Below the pieces are notes generated by a model. That model ran no database searches. It saw only the letters and a list, made by a program, of their open reading frames with translations, and was not told the origin of the DNA. A program made the position numbers and the translations under genes. 64,000 nucleotides of DNA from Nemophila menziesii. Lineage: Eukaryota; Streptophyta; Magnoliopsida; Boraginales; Hydrophyllaceae. Position 1 is the stretch's first letter. Each line of letters opens with the position of its first letter. Shown here in pieces: positions 24,284-35,385 of the stretch. The stretch spans positions 806,001 to 870,000 of the forward strand of contig JARWIR010000051.1 of assembly GCA_029959085.1 (NCBI GenBank), given 5' to 3'.

Positions 24284-24398
24284 GGTGATTATTTCAAAAG
24301 GTCCACATTCCAATAAACTTTCTCCATAAGGTCTAGCTTACTTCACTAACAATTCAGGTCCATAATACCCTTCACTGAGCCGCACAATTCACTAGGAT

Positions 24399-24552
24399 GC
24401 CCGACACAATTCAATGGGTTGTTTGACACAATTCAATGGGTTGTCTGAAATAATCCAATGGGTTGTCCGACATAATTCAATGGTTGTCCGACACAATTCA
24501 ATGGGTTGTCCAACACAATTCAATGGAACGTCCGACACAATTGAATGGGTTG
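24399..24552. repeat. 22-bp minisatellite
   Basis: About seven imperfect copies of a 22-bp unit (GACACAATTCAATGGGTTGT plus two bases). Its translation yields repeated QFNG and HNSM pieces, which are not evidence of a protein. Confidence 0.85.
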
Positions 24553-25398
24553 TTCTATCTAACACAAACACGATTTACTGTGTTGTGAAACCACCATCTT
24601 TAAAATTTGCATCAAATGAATATTTACCGCAAAACAATTTGAAAATGTAATATAAGACCAAAATTTAGCAATGGCGTCAAAATGAATATTTACTGCAAAA
24701 GAACTCAAAAAATGCACTATAAGACTAAATTCTAACATTTGCGTCAAATGAATATAATATAATCACTTCTTTTACGGTAAGTCTTCTAATGATTATATAA
24801 AAATATAATAAACATCACTGCTATAATTATCAAATAAAAATATTCTGTAAACTAATTCAAAAAATACATCAACACATCATTTCTTATATGGTAAAAGGCT
24901 TTGGTCATAAAATGGCCATTGTAGAATTTGTATATAAGTATAATAAATAATTTAAATAAATATTCTACAAAATAATTTAAAAGTTACCTCAGCGCATCAA
25001 TTCTTATATGGTAAAAGGCTTCCATTGGTTATAAAATGGCCATGTAGGATTTGTATAAAAATATAATAAACATCAAGATTGTAAATTGTAGTTATACTTA
25101 AATCAGATAATTTCAAAAATTGTAAAAGTGATGAGATTAGGTTAAAAGTAATTCAATTTTTTAGAGTTTCAATGGTAAAATTATTTTTTTACCTTAATTC
25201 GTGTCTTCGATTGTTGATGGCATAGACAAGGTGGGTTGAAGATGGTGAAAAATGGTCCACGAGTGGCAGCGGTTTCTTGTGTAGGTGAGAAGAGACTTCA
25301 TTTTTGTTTTTTGTTCAAGCGAGTGTAAAGAGATGACTATTAGGTTTTATGTTTGTATACTTTTTTTTATATTAAATTTTATTATTTTATTTTAGAAA

Positions 25399-25541
25399 AA
25401 TGATATATACCACCCAAACACCACCCAATGACATGGCGTGAATTGGTTGGTAATAAATCGTTAATTAGATCAAGAAAATAAATAGATTAACGATTTATAT
25501 CCAACCAATTCACGCCACGTCATTGGGTGGTATATATCATT
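25399..25541. mobile_element. Near-perfect hairpin MITE
   Basis: 143 bp made of two inverted arms of about 55-65 bp (AATGATATATACCACCC at one end and its complement at the other; GGCGTGAATTGGTTGG against CCAACCAATTCACGCC). The loop is short and AT-rich. No clear target duplication is seen. It lies within the MULE-like element. Confidence 0.7.
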
Positions 25542-25894
25542 ACTCTTTATTTTATAAGGTTATATCAGGTATAATATAAGACTAAAATAATATTTTGGAC
25601 CTTATTATCCAAATTTTTGGACTGAATTTCTTAAAGTATGATTTGTTGAGTTATGGATCTAATTAGCAATTATCTCATCTTTAATTATATATCTTTCCCT
25701 TAAATAATTATGTATATAGGCTATGCACGATATCAAAAATATAAATATGAATATAATTTATATTCATGATAAAGAAGTATTTTTATCAATGTATATTAAA
25801 TAGTGATAGATCCTTAATAGTTAGAATATATATAACTAAATATTAAATTTATATAGCATTTGTATGTATAATTTTTTTTTCAAAATATAATTGT

Positions 25895-28290
25895 GTATTA
25901 CACTGAAAACCGGTGATTACAAGAGAGGTCTTTATGAGTACTGATGCATCACAAGTGGAGGGAACCTTACTAGAAAAAAATGAAAAATTAAACACCAAAT
26001 GTGGGGTAATCAAGACTCTACAATCTAGCAAAACAAAACATAACAAGCGATGAACTTTTTAGTATATTTAATATAATAACTCATAGAATACATGAACCCA
26101 CAGAATTGTAAATCCCTCACGTGAGCAAGCTACATGTAAGGAATGAGTCTAAATAGACATGAATGAGAACAATGGTTCCAAAGAATAAACAAAAATTTCC
26201 CAATTAACAACTTGGACTACTCCACAAAATCAGGTTATCATGCCCTTGTTAATGTCAACCTTATGGACCATTTCTTTACGGGAAAAAGTATTTCAAGAAG
26301 AAACTCCTCCAAAACGTACCAAAGTCACCTGATTTCCAAATATGTAGGATCATCATGAAAGGTATTATCGTGGCTAAACGAAAATCCCAATAGGTGTTGC
26401 ATAATGGCAAGATGGTAGTCTTCTGGTTAGACATTTGGGTAGAGGAAGCGCCCTAATTTATTTTTCTATTTATATGATTGAAAATGATGTTTGTTTTCAT
26501 AAGGTAAAAGATTATGAGATAGAGGAAGACTTGTGGGATTGAAATCACTTTCAACACTTGATCCCTTTCTCTAAGCTTCTCGAGATCGCAAAATTAATGA
26601 TATCGGGGTGATAATGAGTCACGACATATCTTGTCGTGGACAAATGATACTCATGGAATTTAACCGGTTAAGTTAGTAATCACGACACCAAATTTAGAAG
26701 AATGAGATAATGAAATTGAATAGGAGAAGACTTGGAAATTATGGAGTCCTCAAAAGATTAGAGTGATATTATGGCATGCGATTCAAGCTAGGGTGGAAAC
26801 TAGGGTATATATTCTTAAGAATGGAATAGATATCTCGAGTATTTTCCCATGATGTGGTTCTTGTGAGGAGAATGGAAATAAACTCTTTAGGGAGTGTGGC
26901 AAGGCCAAAATCATGTGGAATTGTATAAAGAAGAGATAGTTTGGGCTTGACGAAGGGAAAATCATCTCACAACTGACGATCTGTATTGGGTTTAGGGTCT
27001 TAATGAGGAAGAGGTGGTGAAGTTGTTGTTTAATTCACGTGGCAACCACATTAACAACGGTTCATCTCTTACAGGGACTTCCAATGAATTATTGCACTAG
27101 TTTTAGGGGGTTGAATGGCGCAAGTCCTATTTATCCAAGGACCCCACCTACAAACTCACTTTAGGGTATGTTGATTCTCCATTCTATATTCTATTGACCA
27201 GTACGTCTTCTCTTCAACAGTGTGTCCGATCGAGGAAGTAGTTAGGGGCCATATTAATTCACAACAGGTGTTACAAAATGAGTCAAACAAGAAGCAGGTG
27301 GATTGAATTGTCCTTGGGACTAAGGTAAGTATAGTAACTATGTGGTCCTCTGATCAGAAAACATAAGATGAAAATACAAGCAGGCAGAATATCTCCTCTA
27401 TGATAGATATTGGGAATCATGATCATATGCCTCTAAAGATGTCCGAATGGTGGAATAAACATTTGTCTGGTAAAAGGTTATTTGCATGTCTTACTTGGAA
27501 CGTTTTCTTTGACACCTTTATTGGTATCGTGTGGAGGGAGCGAAATGAAGCCGTATTTAATAACAAAGTGATCAGAATTGGTGAAATATTAATCTAAAAA
27601 GCTAAATACTAAGCATCAGAGTACATACAAGCATGGAGAAGTCATACTGGAAGGATCTCTTGTCATAGAGATTATGTAGAGCTTATTAGGTACTGTAAAT
27701 TGAATTGAGGGCTCAAGATTAATACAAACGGAAGTTGTATTATCATACGACACTCTGGTGGGGTAGGCAGTATGCTCAGAGATACAGATGGTAACTGGGC
27801 CTGAGGGTTCTCCCTGAGACTAAATTGTAATTTCCCGGTAATGGCATAAGTAGTAGCACTTGATGAGGGTTTGAGAATGGGCGAACAGATATGAATCAGA
27901 GACTTAGAGGTGGAGGTTGACTTATAGGAGGATTTAAGGGTGTTTTGACAGGTGGATTCTCGGAGGAGTCCAATCACGTTTGAGTGGATTGGTTTTGTAC
28001 TATTATGGCAAGGAACATAGCATTTATGAGCAATGGAATCTACATAGAAGCGAACATGTGCGTTGACTAGATGGATCGTATGATATTACACTAGGTGCAT
28101 GTAATTTCTACGTATATCGATCCACCAGAAAATATTTAGAGAGTTCTCACACGTGATTAATTCGACCGGAAATTGCTGTGGATGATTTATAGTTCAGGTT
28201 TAATGGATAGGGTGATTGTAGACTACTTTGCTTTCCACAGTCTTAGGAACTCTCCTAGGTAAAAAATAGATTGACACTTGAAATTCTAAC
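25895..28290 (+). pseudogene. LINE-like RT tail, zf-RVT and RNase H, unit 4
   Basis: The most continuous L copy, without a nested insertion. zf-RVT lies at 26720-26940 (KIRVILWHAIQAR, then CGSCEENGNKLFRECGKAK). The linker at 27440-27597 reads WWNKHLSGKRLFACLTWNVF and GIVWRERNEAVFNN. RNase H at 27700-28080 includes GLKINTNGS (the catalytic Asp of NVDGS is Asn here), HSGGVGSMLRDTDGNWA, VVALDEGLRMGEQ and RDLEVEVDL. Numerous stops show that it is dead. The L-S boundary falls between 28290 and 28380. Confidence 0.72.
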
Positions 28291-28506
28291 TAGAAACATG
28301 ACAACATATTGACCATAATAACCCAATTGAGGAAGAAGATATTAAAATTAATTCAGCGGATAATGTGAGTCAAATAGGATCAAAGAGATATGGAAACACC
28401 CTTCAGTGAAATGTATAAAATAAACGGTGATGCTTTTTTTTCCAGTTAAAGGTGCTAATATTGCATGCGTTCTTAGATATACTAATGGTGCATGTATTTA
28501 TGATAG

Positions 28507-29406
28507 ATGGAGAGGGTGCATGAAACGATCTCACTATAGTGGTGTGACATGGACAAAAAGAGAACAGCTTCCTCATGATATATGAGGACCAATCAAGAAT
28601 AAGGTATATTCAGAATACTACTTCAAAAACCCGATTATTTGTTAATAAACATTGTTTATTTGTCAATCTATACTTTTGAAAGACGGGAATTTTCTATGTG
28701 GATCTTTAGTCGAGAGTTGGAATTTTCAGGGTGCATGGATGGAGGTTGTATTCTAATTTGTATCTATCTATAACTAAATTATGAAATGATTTATCTTTTT
28801 CTATTTAACAAGATAACTTCATATTCATGTAAATCTTGGAAAAAATATGGATTGATATACATTGAGAACTACTCTTAGTGTAATCCAATCTATACCATAT
28901 AAAACTGCAAAGGGATTTTTGCTGATATTACTTAAATTTGCGACTGTTGGAAGAATTTGTATGTCTGAATCACGCGGTGATGGGATTAATTGGGATTACA
29001 CGAAGCCTACCCAACTTCCAAATCCGAATTCAGGTTAGCTTTTAACTGGAGTTGAGTTAGTATACTTTTTGATTATCTTATGTTGATGGATAGGGATCGA
29101 TGAGGTTAAGTTGGGTGATGGGCGTCTAGTGTTAGCGTATAATACAGAGTCAAGAGGTGTACTTAAAGATGGCGTTTCCATGGATAACGGAGATTCGTGG
29201 TGTGATGTCTTGACGCTTGAAGATACTCCAAGAATGAAATATTCTTATCCTACGGTTATTCGGTGATAGACTTTTTTACATTACTTACACGTACAAAAGG
29301 GAACAAATTAAGATAACATAATTCTAATTCTTGATATTGCTTGTAAAAATAATGAGCTAATTCTTCTTTTTTTATTCTTCAGCATGTTTTTCTTTGACCA
29401 ACTTGA
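28507..29406 (+). pseudogene. Sialidase-like pseudogene, copy C
   Basis: Same exon series as copy A: WRGCMKRSHYSGVTWTKRE at 28507, the premature TGA replacing [22 protein letters not shown] and GRICMSESRGDGINWDY, then [18 protein letters not shown] at about 29097. Near 29265 a deletion removes the ASDGL part (CGGTGATAGAC). Copy E has almost the same deletion at the same place, so C and E share a recent ancestor. The last exon begins at 29383 with a TGA at codon 5. Confidence 0.78.
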
Positions 29407-29590
29407 TGAACTAAAGATCAACAATTTGGTTAGAGTCTTTGTATAATATTTGATCACTTAGGTACGGGTTTCATCTCTTTCTCTTATCTACCGATTCCAG
29501 AATATGGGCCGCTAATTGTAGAGGATAAACAGAAAGGGATTCTCTTTTTGAACCTTGTTATCTCTTTCTCTGTAATTTATAGGTTTATAT

Positions 29591-29778
29591 TAATAGTGAT
29601 AAGTCAACAACTAACTACACTTAGTCAAATACAGCTGTAATCGTAGCTGTAATTAGTTAGATGGTTAGGAAAGTTAGTTATGTGTATGTATTGTGTATGT
29701 ATATAAACTGCGTGCTATATAAGAAATAGTACAATACAATTCTGTAACCAACACTTTACAATTCAATAATAAAACTAA
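29591..29778 (+). repeat. 5' LTR of the copia element, left piece
   Basis: Matches 35182-35360 with few differences. It includes a TATATAAACTG promoter-like motif near 29700 and GTGCTATATAAG. The LTR continues at 31584-31614 after the nested element. The exact first base is uncertain: both LTRs share TAATAG before the canonical TGATAAG start. Confidence 0.85.
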
Positions 29779-31583
29779 GGGGAGTGTATTCAACTGGGAG
29801 TTTATTGGATTTTTTTGGATTTTAAAAGTCTAGGTGTATTCAATTAGGATTTTTAAAAGTCTATTAAAATCTTGAGGTATTCAATTGGGATTTGAAAAAG
29901 TCTTTTAAAATCTAGATGTATTCAATTAAGAGTCTTTTAAATCCATTAAAAATTTTAGGTATTAAAAAATCATTAGACTTTCCAATTCATTAGATTTTAT
30001 AGGAGTTTAAGATTCAAGTATAACTAAAAAAGTTTTCTATAAATCCTTTTAAAGAAGCAGAGATTTCATAAACTTTAACTAAAACAAATAAAGTAAAAAA
30101 TAAAATTATAAACTATTTTATAATTAATCTAAACAAATATCAACTGAGATTTTTTTTAGATTTATGTAAAAAAAATTCTTTCTGTTTCTTGGTTTACGTA
30201 AATGGTTGTAATTTTTTTTTTCTTTTTGTTTTCTTGTTGCGATGCGTCAGTGAAGAGATGGGTTTAGGTATCATGTTACATGGTTACTGTTTTTTTTTTT
30301 CATTTGTCTGAATTTTTATTTTCTTTTTCTTTTTCCAGTGTGAGGTTGAAGAAATGGGTTTTAGGTTTTATCATGTTTTTTTTTTCCGAACGTACAAGTA
30401 AAGAATATAAAGGTCTAAATTAGTCTATTCCCAGTCTCGTAAAAGCCGACCCCAATTCCAAGGGGTCCAAATGATTCGGTGCCGATTGCCTAGCTAAACG
30501 CGCGGCTCGGTCAGCCAGACCGTTCCATCTACGCAAGATGTTTGAAGCAAAGCGCTCCATGATCCTCAACCATCTTGTGGATTCGCGTAACGTACGGACG
30601 GGCTTTCCACCATGCAGCTGGCAACGACTTAAGTCCTTGAACAAAGTCAAGGTTGTCTGAACAAATGACGGTCTTCAATCCTGGGTGAGCCAGGCTAAGC
30701 CTAGAAGCTTCCAGAACTGCTGAAACTTCCCCTTCCGCCGCTGAATCTGTCCAGATAGGTTTCGAGAAAGTAACACGTTGGCATGTAAGGGTATTCCGCT
30801 GAACTATTCCAATACCACTTGGCTTGTCAGCAGAAATAAATGAAGCATCACAGGTGTAAACAAATTAGCATTGTTCAAATCAGTATCATTCATTGGGTTA
30901 ACAGTCGGTATCCTGGTAATAGGAGGTGCAGGAGATGGTTGGGAGTCCCAAGAGGCCCCAAAGAGGCCTTTCATACCTGCATGAATAGTACCCACAATTT
31001 GTTGTGGTCGAATATTAAGTTGTTCATGAAGCATTTTCATTTTAGCTTTCCAGATGTTCCAAAGTGTCAGTTGTAGTCATGTTTCATTGGGTTTTTTTTT
31101 CAGCATCTCTTTTTTTTGGGATGGATAATCAACATCTCTTCACTGCCGCATTTTTAAAAATTTTATTGTTTATAGTATTTTTTTCTTTTTTTGTCTAAAT
31201 TTTTTTAAAATTTGCATGTGTATATATTATTTATCTTAAAATTTATTATTTATTTAATATTTAGAAGATAAAATTAAAATTATAAATTAAAAACAAAAAA
31301 TTGAACCAGACACTATTTTTCGTTGTCGTTAAACCACCATGGTGGCAGAATACTTTTTTTTGTTGAATTATTTAAATAGATGTGTTTTTTATTTTTTAGA
31401 AAGATATCAAAATCTATTAAAATCCGTTAAAATCTTTACATAAGAATCCGTTAAATTCTATAAGGAATTAAAAAGAATCTTATAAACTCTATATGGAATT
31501 AAAACAATCCGTAGAGTTTGCAAAGTCTACGAATTTTAATAATCCAAAAAAATCCAACAAACTCCCAATTGAATACACCCCCC
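29779..31583. mobile_element. PIF/Harbinger-like element carrying a captured LINE fragment
   Basis: 1805 bp flanked by the trinucleotide taa (29776-29778, 31584-31586). The terminal inverted repeats are about 45 bp and highly similar: GGGGAGTGTATTCAACTGGG at the left and the complement of GGGGGTGTATTCAATTGGG at the right. Subterminal repeats of GTATTCAATT occur every 45-50 bp at 29830-29940. A 3-bp TAA/TTA duplication with such ends fits PIF/Harbinger MITEs. No transposase is present; instead the middle holds a LINE RNase H fragment (30420-31080). It split the copia 5' LTR, so it inserted after the copia element did. Confidence 0.75.
30420..31080 (-). pseudogene. Captured LINE RNase H fragment
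   Basis: On the minus strand: MKMLHEQLNIRPQQIVGTIH (linker before RNase H), KPSGIGIVQRNTLTCQRV, SAAEGEVSAVLEASRLSLAH and VICSDNLDFVQ, then MVEDH-type residues. Related to the R blocks at 10672 and 39494 but clearly diverged and richer in G and C than its host element. Stop codons are few, yet the N-terminal polymerase is absent, so it is only a passenger. Confidence 0.65.
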
Positions 31584-31614
31584 TAAACTCTTCTCTCTTC
31601 TCTCTCGATTATCA
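31584..31614 (+). repeat. 5' LTR of the copia element, right piece
   Basis: End of the LTR (CTCTCTCGATTATCA), identical to the end of the 3' LTR at 35366-35380. The primer site follows at once. Confidence 0.8.
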
Positions 31615-31630
31615 TGGTGTCAGAGCTATA
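31615..31630 (+). other. Primer binding site
   Basis: TGGTGTCAGAGC differs in one base from TGGTATCAGAGC, the usual complement of the initiator methionine tRNA end used by plant copia elements. It sits directly after the LTR, as required. Confidence 0.85.
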
Positions 31631-31714
31631 AGAGAATAAAGCTCAAAAATCCGCCATTAATGGCGACATAACGAGCTTCTCAGTTCTCTACTCGATCTTC
31701 GACCTTCCGCATCC

Positions 31715-33021
31715 ATGGCGTCTTCTTCACATGCGTCAACAACACTCAATATTCAATCCAGCTCAGAAATTCCAGCTGGACTTCTTCTCCTTCGACAAAA
31801 TTGGTCTTCGTTGGTTCAAATCAAGTTAGACTCTACAAATTACGTGCTATGGCGAGCTCAAATGAAATCCCTTCTCGAAGCACATGGATACCTCACTCAC
31901 GTTAATGGCACATCCTCACCTCCTTCTCAATCTTCTTCTGCATATTCTACATGGCTAATAGTTTATCAACAACTTAAGGTTTCACTCAATTCCTCGATGA
32001 TTCCTTCAATTCTCGCTCAAGTTGTTCGACTAAATCATGCTCATGATATGTGGGCTAAATTAGAAAAAATCTTCATAAATCAGTGTCGCACACATGTTCA
32101 TGGACTAAAAATGCGTCTGTGTAATATCAAAAAGAGTGACAAATCGATGCAAATCTACCTTAATGAGATCCAAGAGATATGTGATGGTTTGGATACTGCA
32201 GATGCTTCTCTTCCACTTGAAGATGCAATAATGTACACTCTCAAAGGATTACCTGCAGAATTTAATCAATTTAAGTCGAGTATTCGAATCACCAATGCTC
32301 AAACATCCACTTTGAGTTTTCATTCTCTTGGAAGCTTACTTGTTTCTGAAGAATTACACATGAAAATGAATGACTCAATCGATTTGTCACAACCCTCACA
32401 CTCTGCGTTATTCACATCAACTACTCCTTATTCGTCTTCTACTAATTCAAGTCAAGGACGGGGTAATAACAGTCAATACAGAGGCCGTGGTGGTGGTAAT
32501 CATGGCCGTGGTTACTCAAATCGTGGAAGAGAACGCAATTTCAACTCATCCTCTTCTATATTAGGTGCTGCTCCATCATCCACTCTGCAATTTGGTATGA
32601 ATTCTTCATTCAATTGTCAAATTTGTACTCGATATGGACATACTGCATTAGATTGCTGGTATAGAACAGATTTTGTAGCTTATCCCTCTCCAAAAGCTCA
32701 AAATCGTGTAGCTATGACTGCTCAAACCACTCAAACTACCTCTTATGATCCTGAGCAATGGTACCTTGATTCGGGTGCCGATTCTCATGTTACTCATGAT
32801 GCTTCTCTAATTCAGTCCTCTACACCTTATAATGGTCCAAATTCAGTTGCAGTTGGCAATGGACAACCATTAAACATTTCTCATATTGGTGATAGTAAGC
32901 TTTCCTCTTCTTCTTCTTCCTCTCTTCTCCTAAAATCTATTCTTCATGTCCCTTGTATCAATTCGAATTTATTGTCTATTTCTCGACTTACAAGTGATAA
33001 CAATTATCTATTGTATTCACA
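31715..33021 (+). pseudogene. Copia Gag and protease region
   Basis: Open frame from the ATG at 31715. Gag starts near LDSTNYVLWRAQMKSLLEAH and continues through the UBN2-type capsid (LPLEDAIMYTLKGLPAEF, LGSLLVSEELHMKM). A glycine/arginine-rich tract is followed by a zinc knuckle CQICTRYGHTALDCW (about residue 300). The protease motif WYLDSGADSHVTHD has the aspartic DSGA triad. The frame runs into NLLSISRL, then loses the pre-integrase and integrase core through a deletion near 33021 and stops at 33049 out of frame. Confidence 0.85.
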
Positions 33022-34560
33022 GCTTCTTACCTCCTACATATTGGATTGAAGCTCTTTCAACTCCTGTTTACCTCATAAACTTACTTCCCACCCCAAATCT
33101 TTCAAATAATTCACCTTATCAACTCCTCTACAATTGTTCACCATCATATACTCATCTTAGAGCCTTTGGTTGCTTATGCTACCCTTGGCTTAAGCCATAT
33201 TCACCACATAAGCTATCTTCCAAGTCAGAACAATGTGTGATCTTGGGATACTGCAATTTCTCCAAAGGCTACAAGTGATACTCTCTTTCTTCTCACAAAA
33301 CATATATATCTAGACATGTGAGGTTTGATGAAACCATTTTTCCCTTTCAAAATCTCTCTAATTTCTCATCTCCATCTTCTCTTGAAACCTCACCTACAAA
33401 TTACACAGATTTATTTTCTAATCCTATAAATCTTGACTCTATATCTAATCCACTCTCCTTGCCTACTCAACCTACACCTTCATCCCAAGCTATACCTTCA
33501 TCTACACAACCTATACCTACATCATCTATCTCAAATAATCAAGCCACCCATCCTCCAACTCAGTCATCTCATCATATGGTCACAAGGCGCCAAACTGGCT
33601 CTCTCAAGCCTTCATACAAGTGTCAAGCTCTTGTTATGACACCATCTCTTCATGAACCATCTTCATTCAAAGAAGCCTCAAAATATGAATGTTGGTATAA
33701 GGCTATGCTTGAAGAATATAATGCTCTTATGAAGCAACAAACGTGGGAGTTAGTTCCACCACCTATTGGTAGAAACTTCATCACGTGCAAATGGATTTAT
33801 AAAATTAAACGCAGAGCAAATGGTGATATTTCTAGATATAAAGCACGATTAGTTACTCGTGGCTTTCTACAAGAATTTGGCTTGGACTATACTGAAACGT
33901 TTAGTCCTGTTATTAAGCATCAAACTATTAGAGTTGTGTTATCTTTAGCTGTTTCAAATAATTGGATCATAAGGCAACTCGGTGTATCTAATGCCTTTCT
34001 ACATGGTGTACTCGATGAGGAAGTTTATATGGTACAACCTTCAGGCTTTGTTAATACATCTTATCCCAATCATGTTTGTAAACTAAAACGCTCTCTCTAT
34101 GGGCTTAAACAAGCACCTAGAGAAAGGTACCAACTTCTTGCTACCTTTCTTCTCAGTCACAAATTCACTGTGTGTCAAGCTGATACATCAATGTTTGTTA
34201 GAGGTTCTGGTTCTTCTCTAACCATTATTCTAGTCTATGTTGATGATATCTTAATAACTGGAGCAGATTTAGGTTCAATTTCTTCAATCATTTCTGAACT
34301 AAAACTAAGATTTGAAATGAAAGATTTAGGTGTCTTGTCCTACTTTCTTGGATTAGAGGTTATTAAATCTAATGAACATACAGTTAGCAATTATGCTAAA
34401 TCTTTATTACATAAGGCTGGTTTAAGTGATTGCAAAGCTTCCCCTACTCCTAGTCTAAATAAGTACTCAGTGGTTTCAGCTCATGGTCTTCAACCTTTTG
34501 AAGATCCCTTCTTATTCAGAAGTCTAGTTGGTGGTCTTCAATATTTAACTATCACTACCT
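33022..34560 (+). pseudogene. Copia integrase C-terminus and reverse transcriptase
   Basis: Resumes in another frame with YWIEALSTPVYLINLLPT (end of the integrase core) and HLRAFGCLCYPWLKPYSPHK. A TGA at 33276 interrupts it. RT follows: MLEEYNALMKQQTWELV, CKWIYKIKRRANG, ETFSPVIKHQTIR, YGLKQAPRERY and the intact catalytic YVDDILITGA at about 34237. The other catalytic aspartate is changed: the usual QLDV.NAFLHG reads QLGVSNAFLHG (Gly at about 33980). A one-base deletion near 34556 ends the frame. Both polymerase and integration activity are therefore lost. Confidence 0.88.
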
Positions 34561-35184
34561 GACATAGCTTTTGCTGTCAATCAGTTGTGCCAGTCTATGC
34601 ACAAGCCTACAAATGCTGATTATGAAGCTTTGAAGAGAATGCTGAGATATATCAAAGGAACAGCTCATTATGGTTTGTATTTCACACCTTCGCCTCTTCA
34701 TCTAAGAGCCTATTCTGACTCAGATTGGGCTAGCTGCTCTGTTGATAGAAGATCAGTCACAGGATATTGCATTTACTTGGGCAATAATCTGGTGTCTTGG
34801 GGATCAAAGAAGCAATCTACTGTGTCAAGATCTTCAACTGAAGCAGAATACAGGGCCTTAGCTTATGTTGCAGCTGAGCTAAAGTGGTTTACCTTCTTAC
34901 TGAAGAGTCTACATATTCCTATTACAACTCCTACCATTGCTTGTGACAATCTTTCTGCTATTGCACTTTCTTCAAATCCAGTGTTTCATACTAGAACAAG
35001 ACACATTGATGTTGACTTTCACTTTGTGAGAGAACAAGTCAAGTCTAAAGCTCTTCAGCTGTATCATGTTCCTTCATCTGCTCAATTGGCTGATATTCTT
35101 ACTAAAGGACTTGCTCCATCTCCATTTTCTTTGATTATTTCCCAAGCTTCCACTCATTACAGTGCTCAGCTTGAGGGGGGATAA
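34561..35184 (+). pseudogene. Copia RNase H
   Basis: Continues RT after the frameshift: PDIAFAVNQLCQSMHKPT, MLRYIKGTAHYGLYF, AYSDSDWASCSVDRRSVTGY, SRSSTEAEYRALA, ACDNLSAIALSSNPVFHTR and HIDVDFHFVREQV, ending at a TAA after LEGG. The catalytic acidic residues of the domain are visible, so this part is not itself damaged. The purine tract lies at its 3' end. Confidence 0.88.
35168..35181 (+). other. Polypurine tract
   Basis: A GAGGGGGGATA run lies directly before the 3' LTR and serves as the plus-strand primer site in LTR elements. Confidence 0.75.
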
Positions 35185-35380
35185 TAGTGATAAGTCAACA
35201 ACTAACTACACTTAGTCAAATACAACTGTAATCATAACTGTAATTAGTTAGATGGTTAGGAAAGTTAGTTATGTGTATGTATTGTGTATGTATATAAACT
35301 GTGTGCTATATAAGCAATAGTACAATACAATTCTGTAACCAACACTGTACAATTCAATAATGATTCTCTCTCGATTATCA
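35182..35380 (+). repeat. 3' LTR of the copia element
   Basis: 199 bp with the same TATATAAACTG and GTGCTATATAAG motifs as the 5' LTR, ending CGATTATCA before the tatat duplication. It differs from the 5' LTR at a few positions (for example ATCATAACTG against ATCGTAGCTG) and lacks a short stretch (ACTCTTCTCTC) near the end. Confidence 0.85.
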
Positions 35381-35385
35381 TATAT

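Larger units (their letters stand above)
24284..25676. mobile_element. MULE-like non-autonomous element
   Basis: About 1.39 kb inserted where other D blocks read TAGTATCTTTTAATTATA. Ends are imperfect inverted repeats (GTGATTATTTC against GCAATTATCTC, each followed inward by a GGTCC/GGATC motif). The flanking duplication is imperfect (atctttttaa left, atctttaat right), so the MULE assignment is tentative. The interior holds a 22-bp minisatellite, two larger tandem duplications (about 70 bp at 24600-24770; about 125 bp at 24870-25070) and a hairpin MITE. No transposase is seen. Confidence 0.55.
29591..35380 (+). mobile_element. Ty1/copia retrotransposon, integrase-deleted, with nested element
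   Basis: Full outline of a copia element: target duplication tatat (29586-29590, 35381-35385), LTRs of about 200 bp (the 5' one split by a Harbinger-like insert), primer site TGGTGTCAGAGC at 31615, gag-pol at 31715-35184 and a purine tract GAGGGGGGATA before the 3' LTR. Without the nested insert it is about 4 kb, shorter than usual because the integrase core is missing. The empty site is at 61680 (GGTTTATATTATATTTTG). A nonsense codon, a frameshift and an RT active-site change make it inactive. Confidence 0.9.

Noticed and set aside
24399..24552. Regularly spaced repeats resembling a CRISPR array
   Set aside because: Units are contiguous with no unique spacers, and the setting is a plant genome.
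24414..24650. Frame with repeated QFNG/HNSM units
   Set aside because: It arises from a 22-bp minisatellite, whose length is not a multiple of three.
33433..33639. Second frame inside the copia polymerase
   Set aside because: It overlaps the reverse transcriptase frame and is leucine/histidine-rich by shift; it is a shadow of the real frame.
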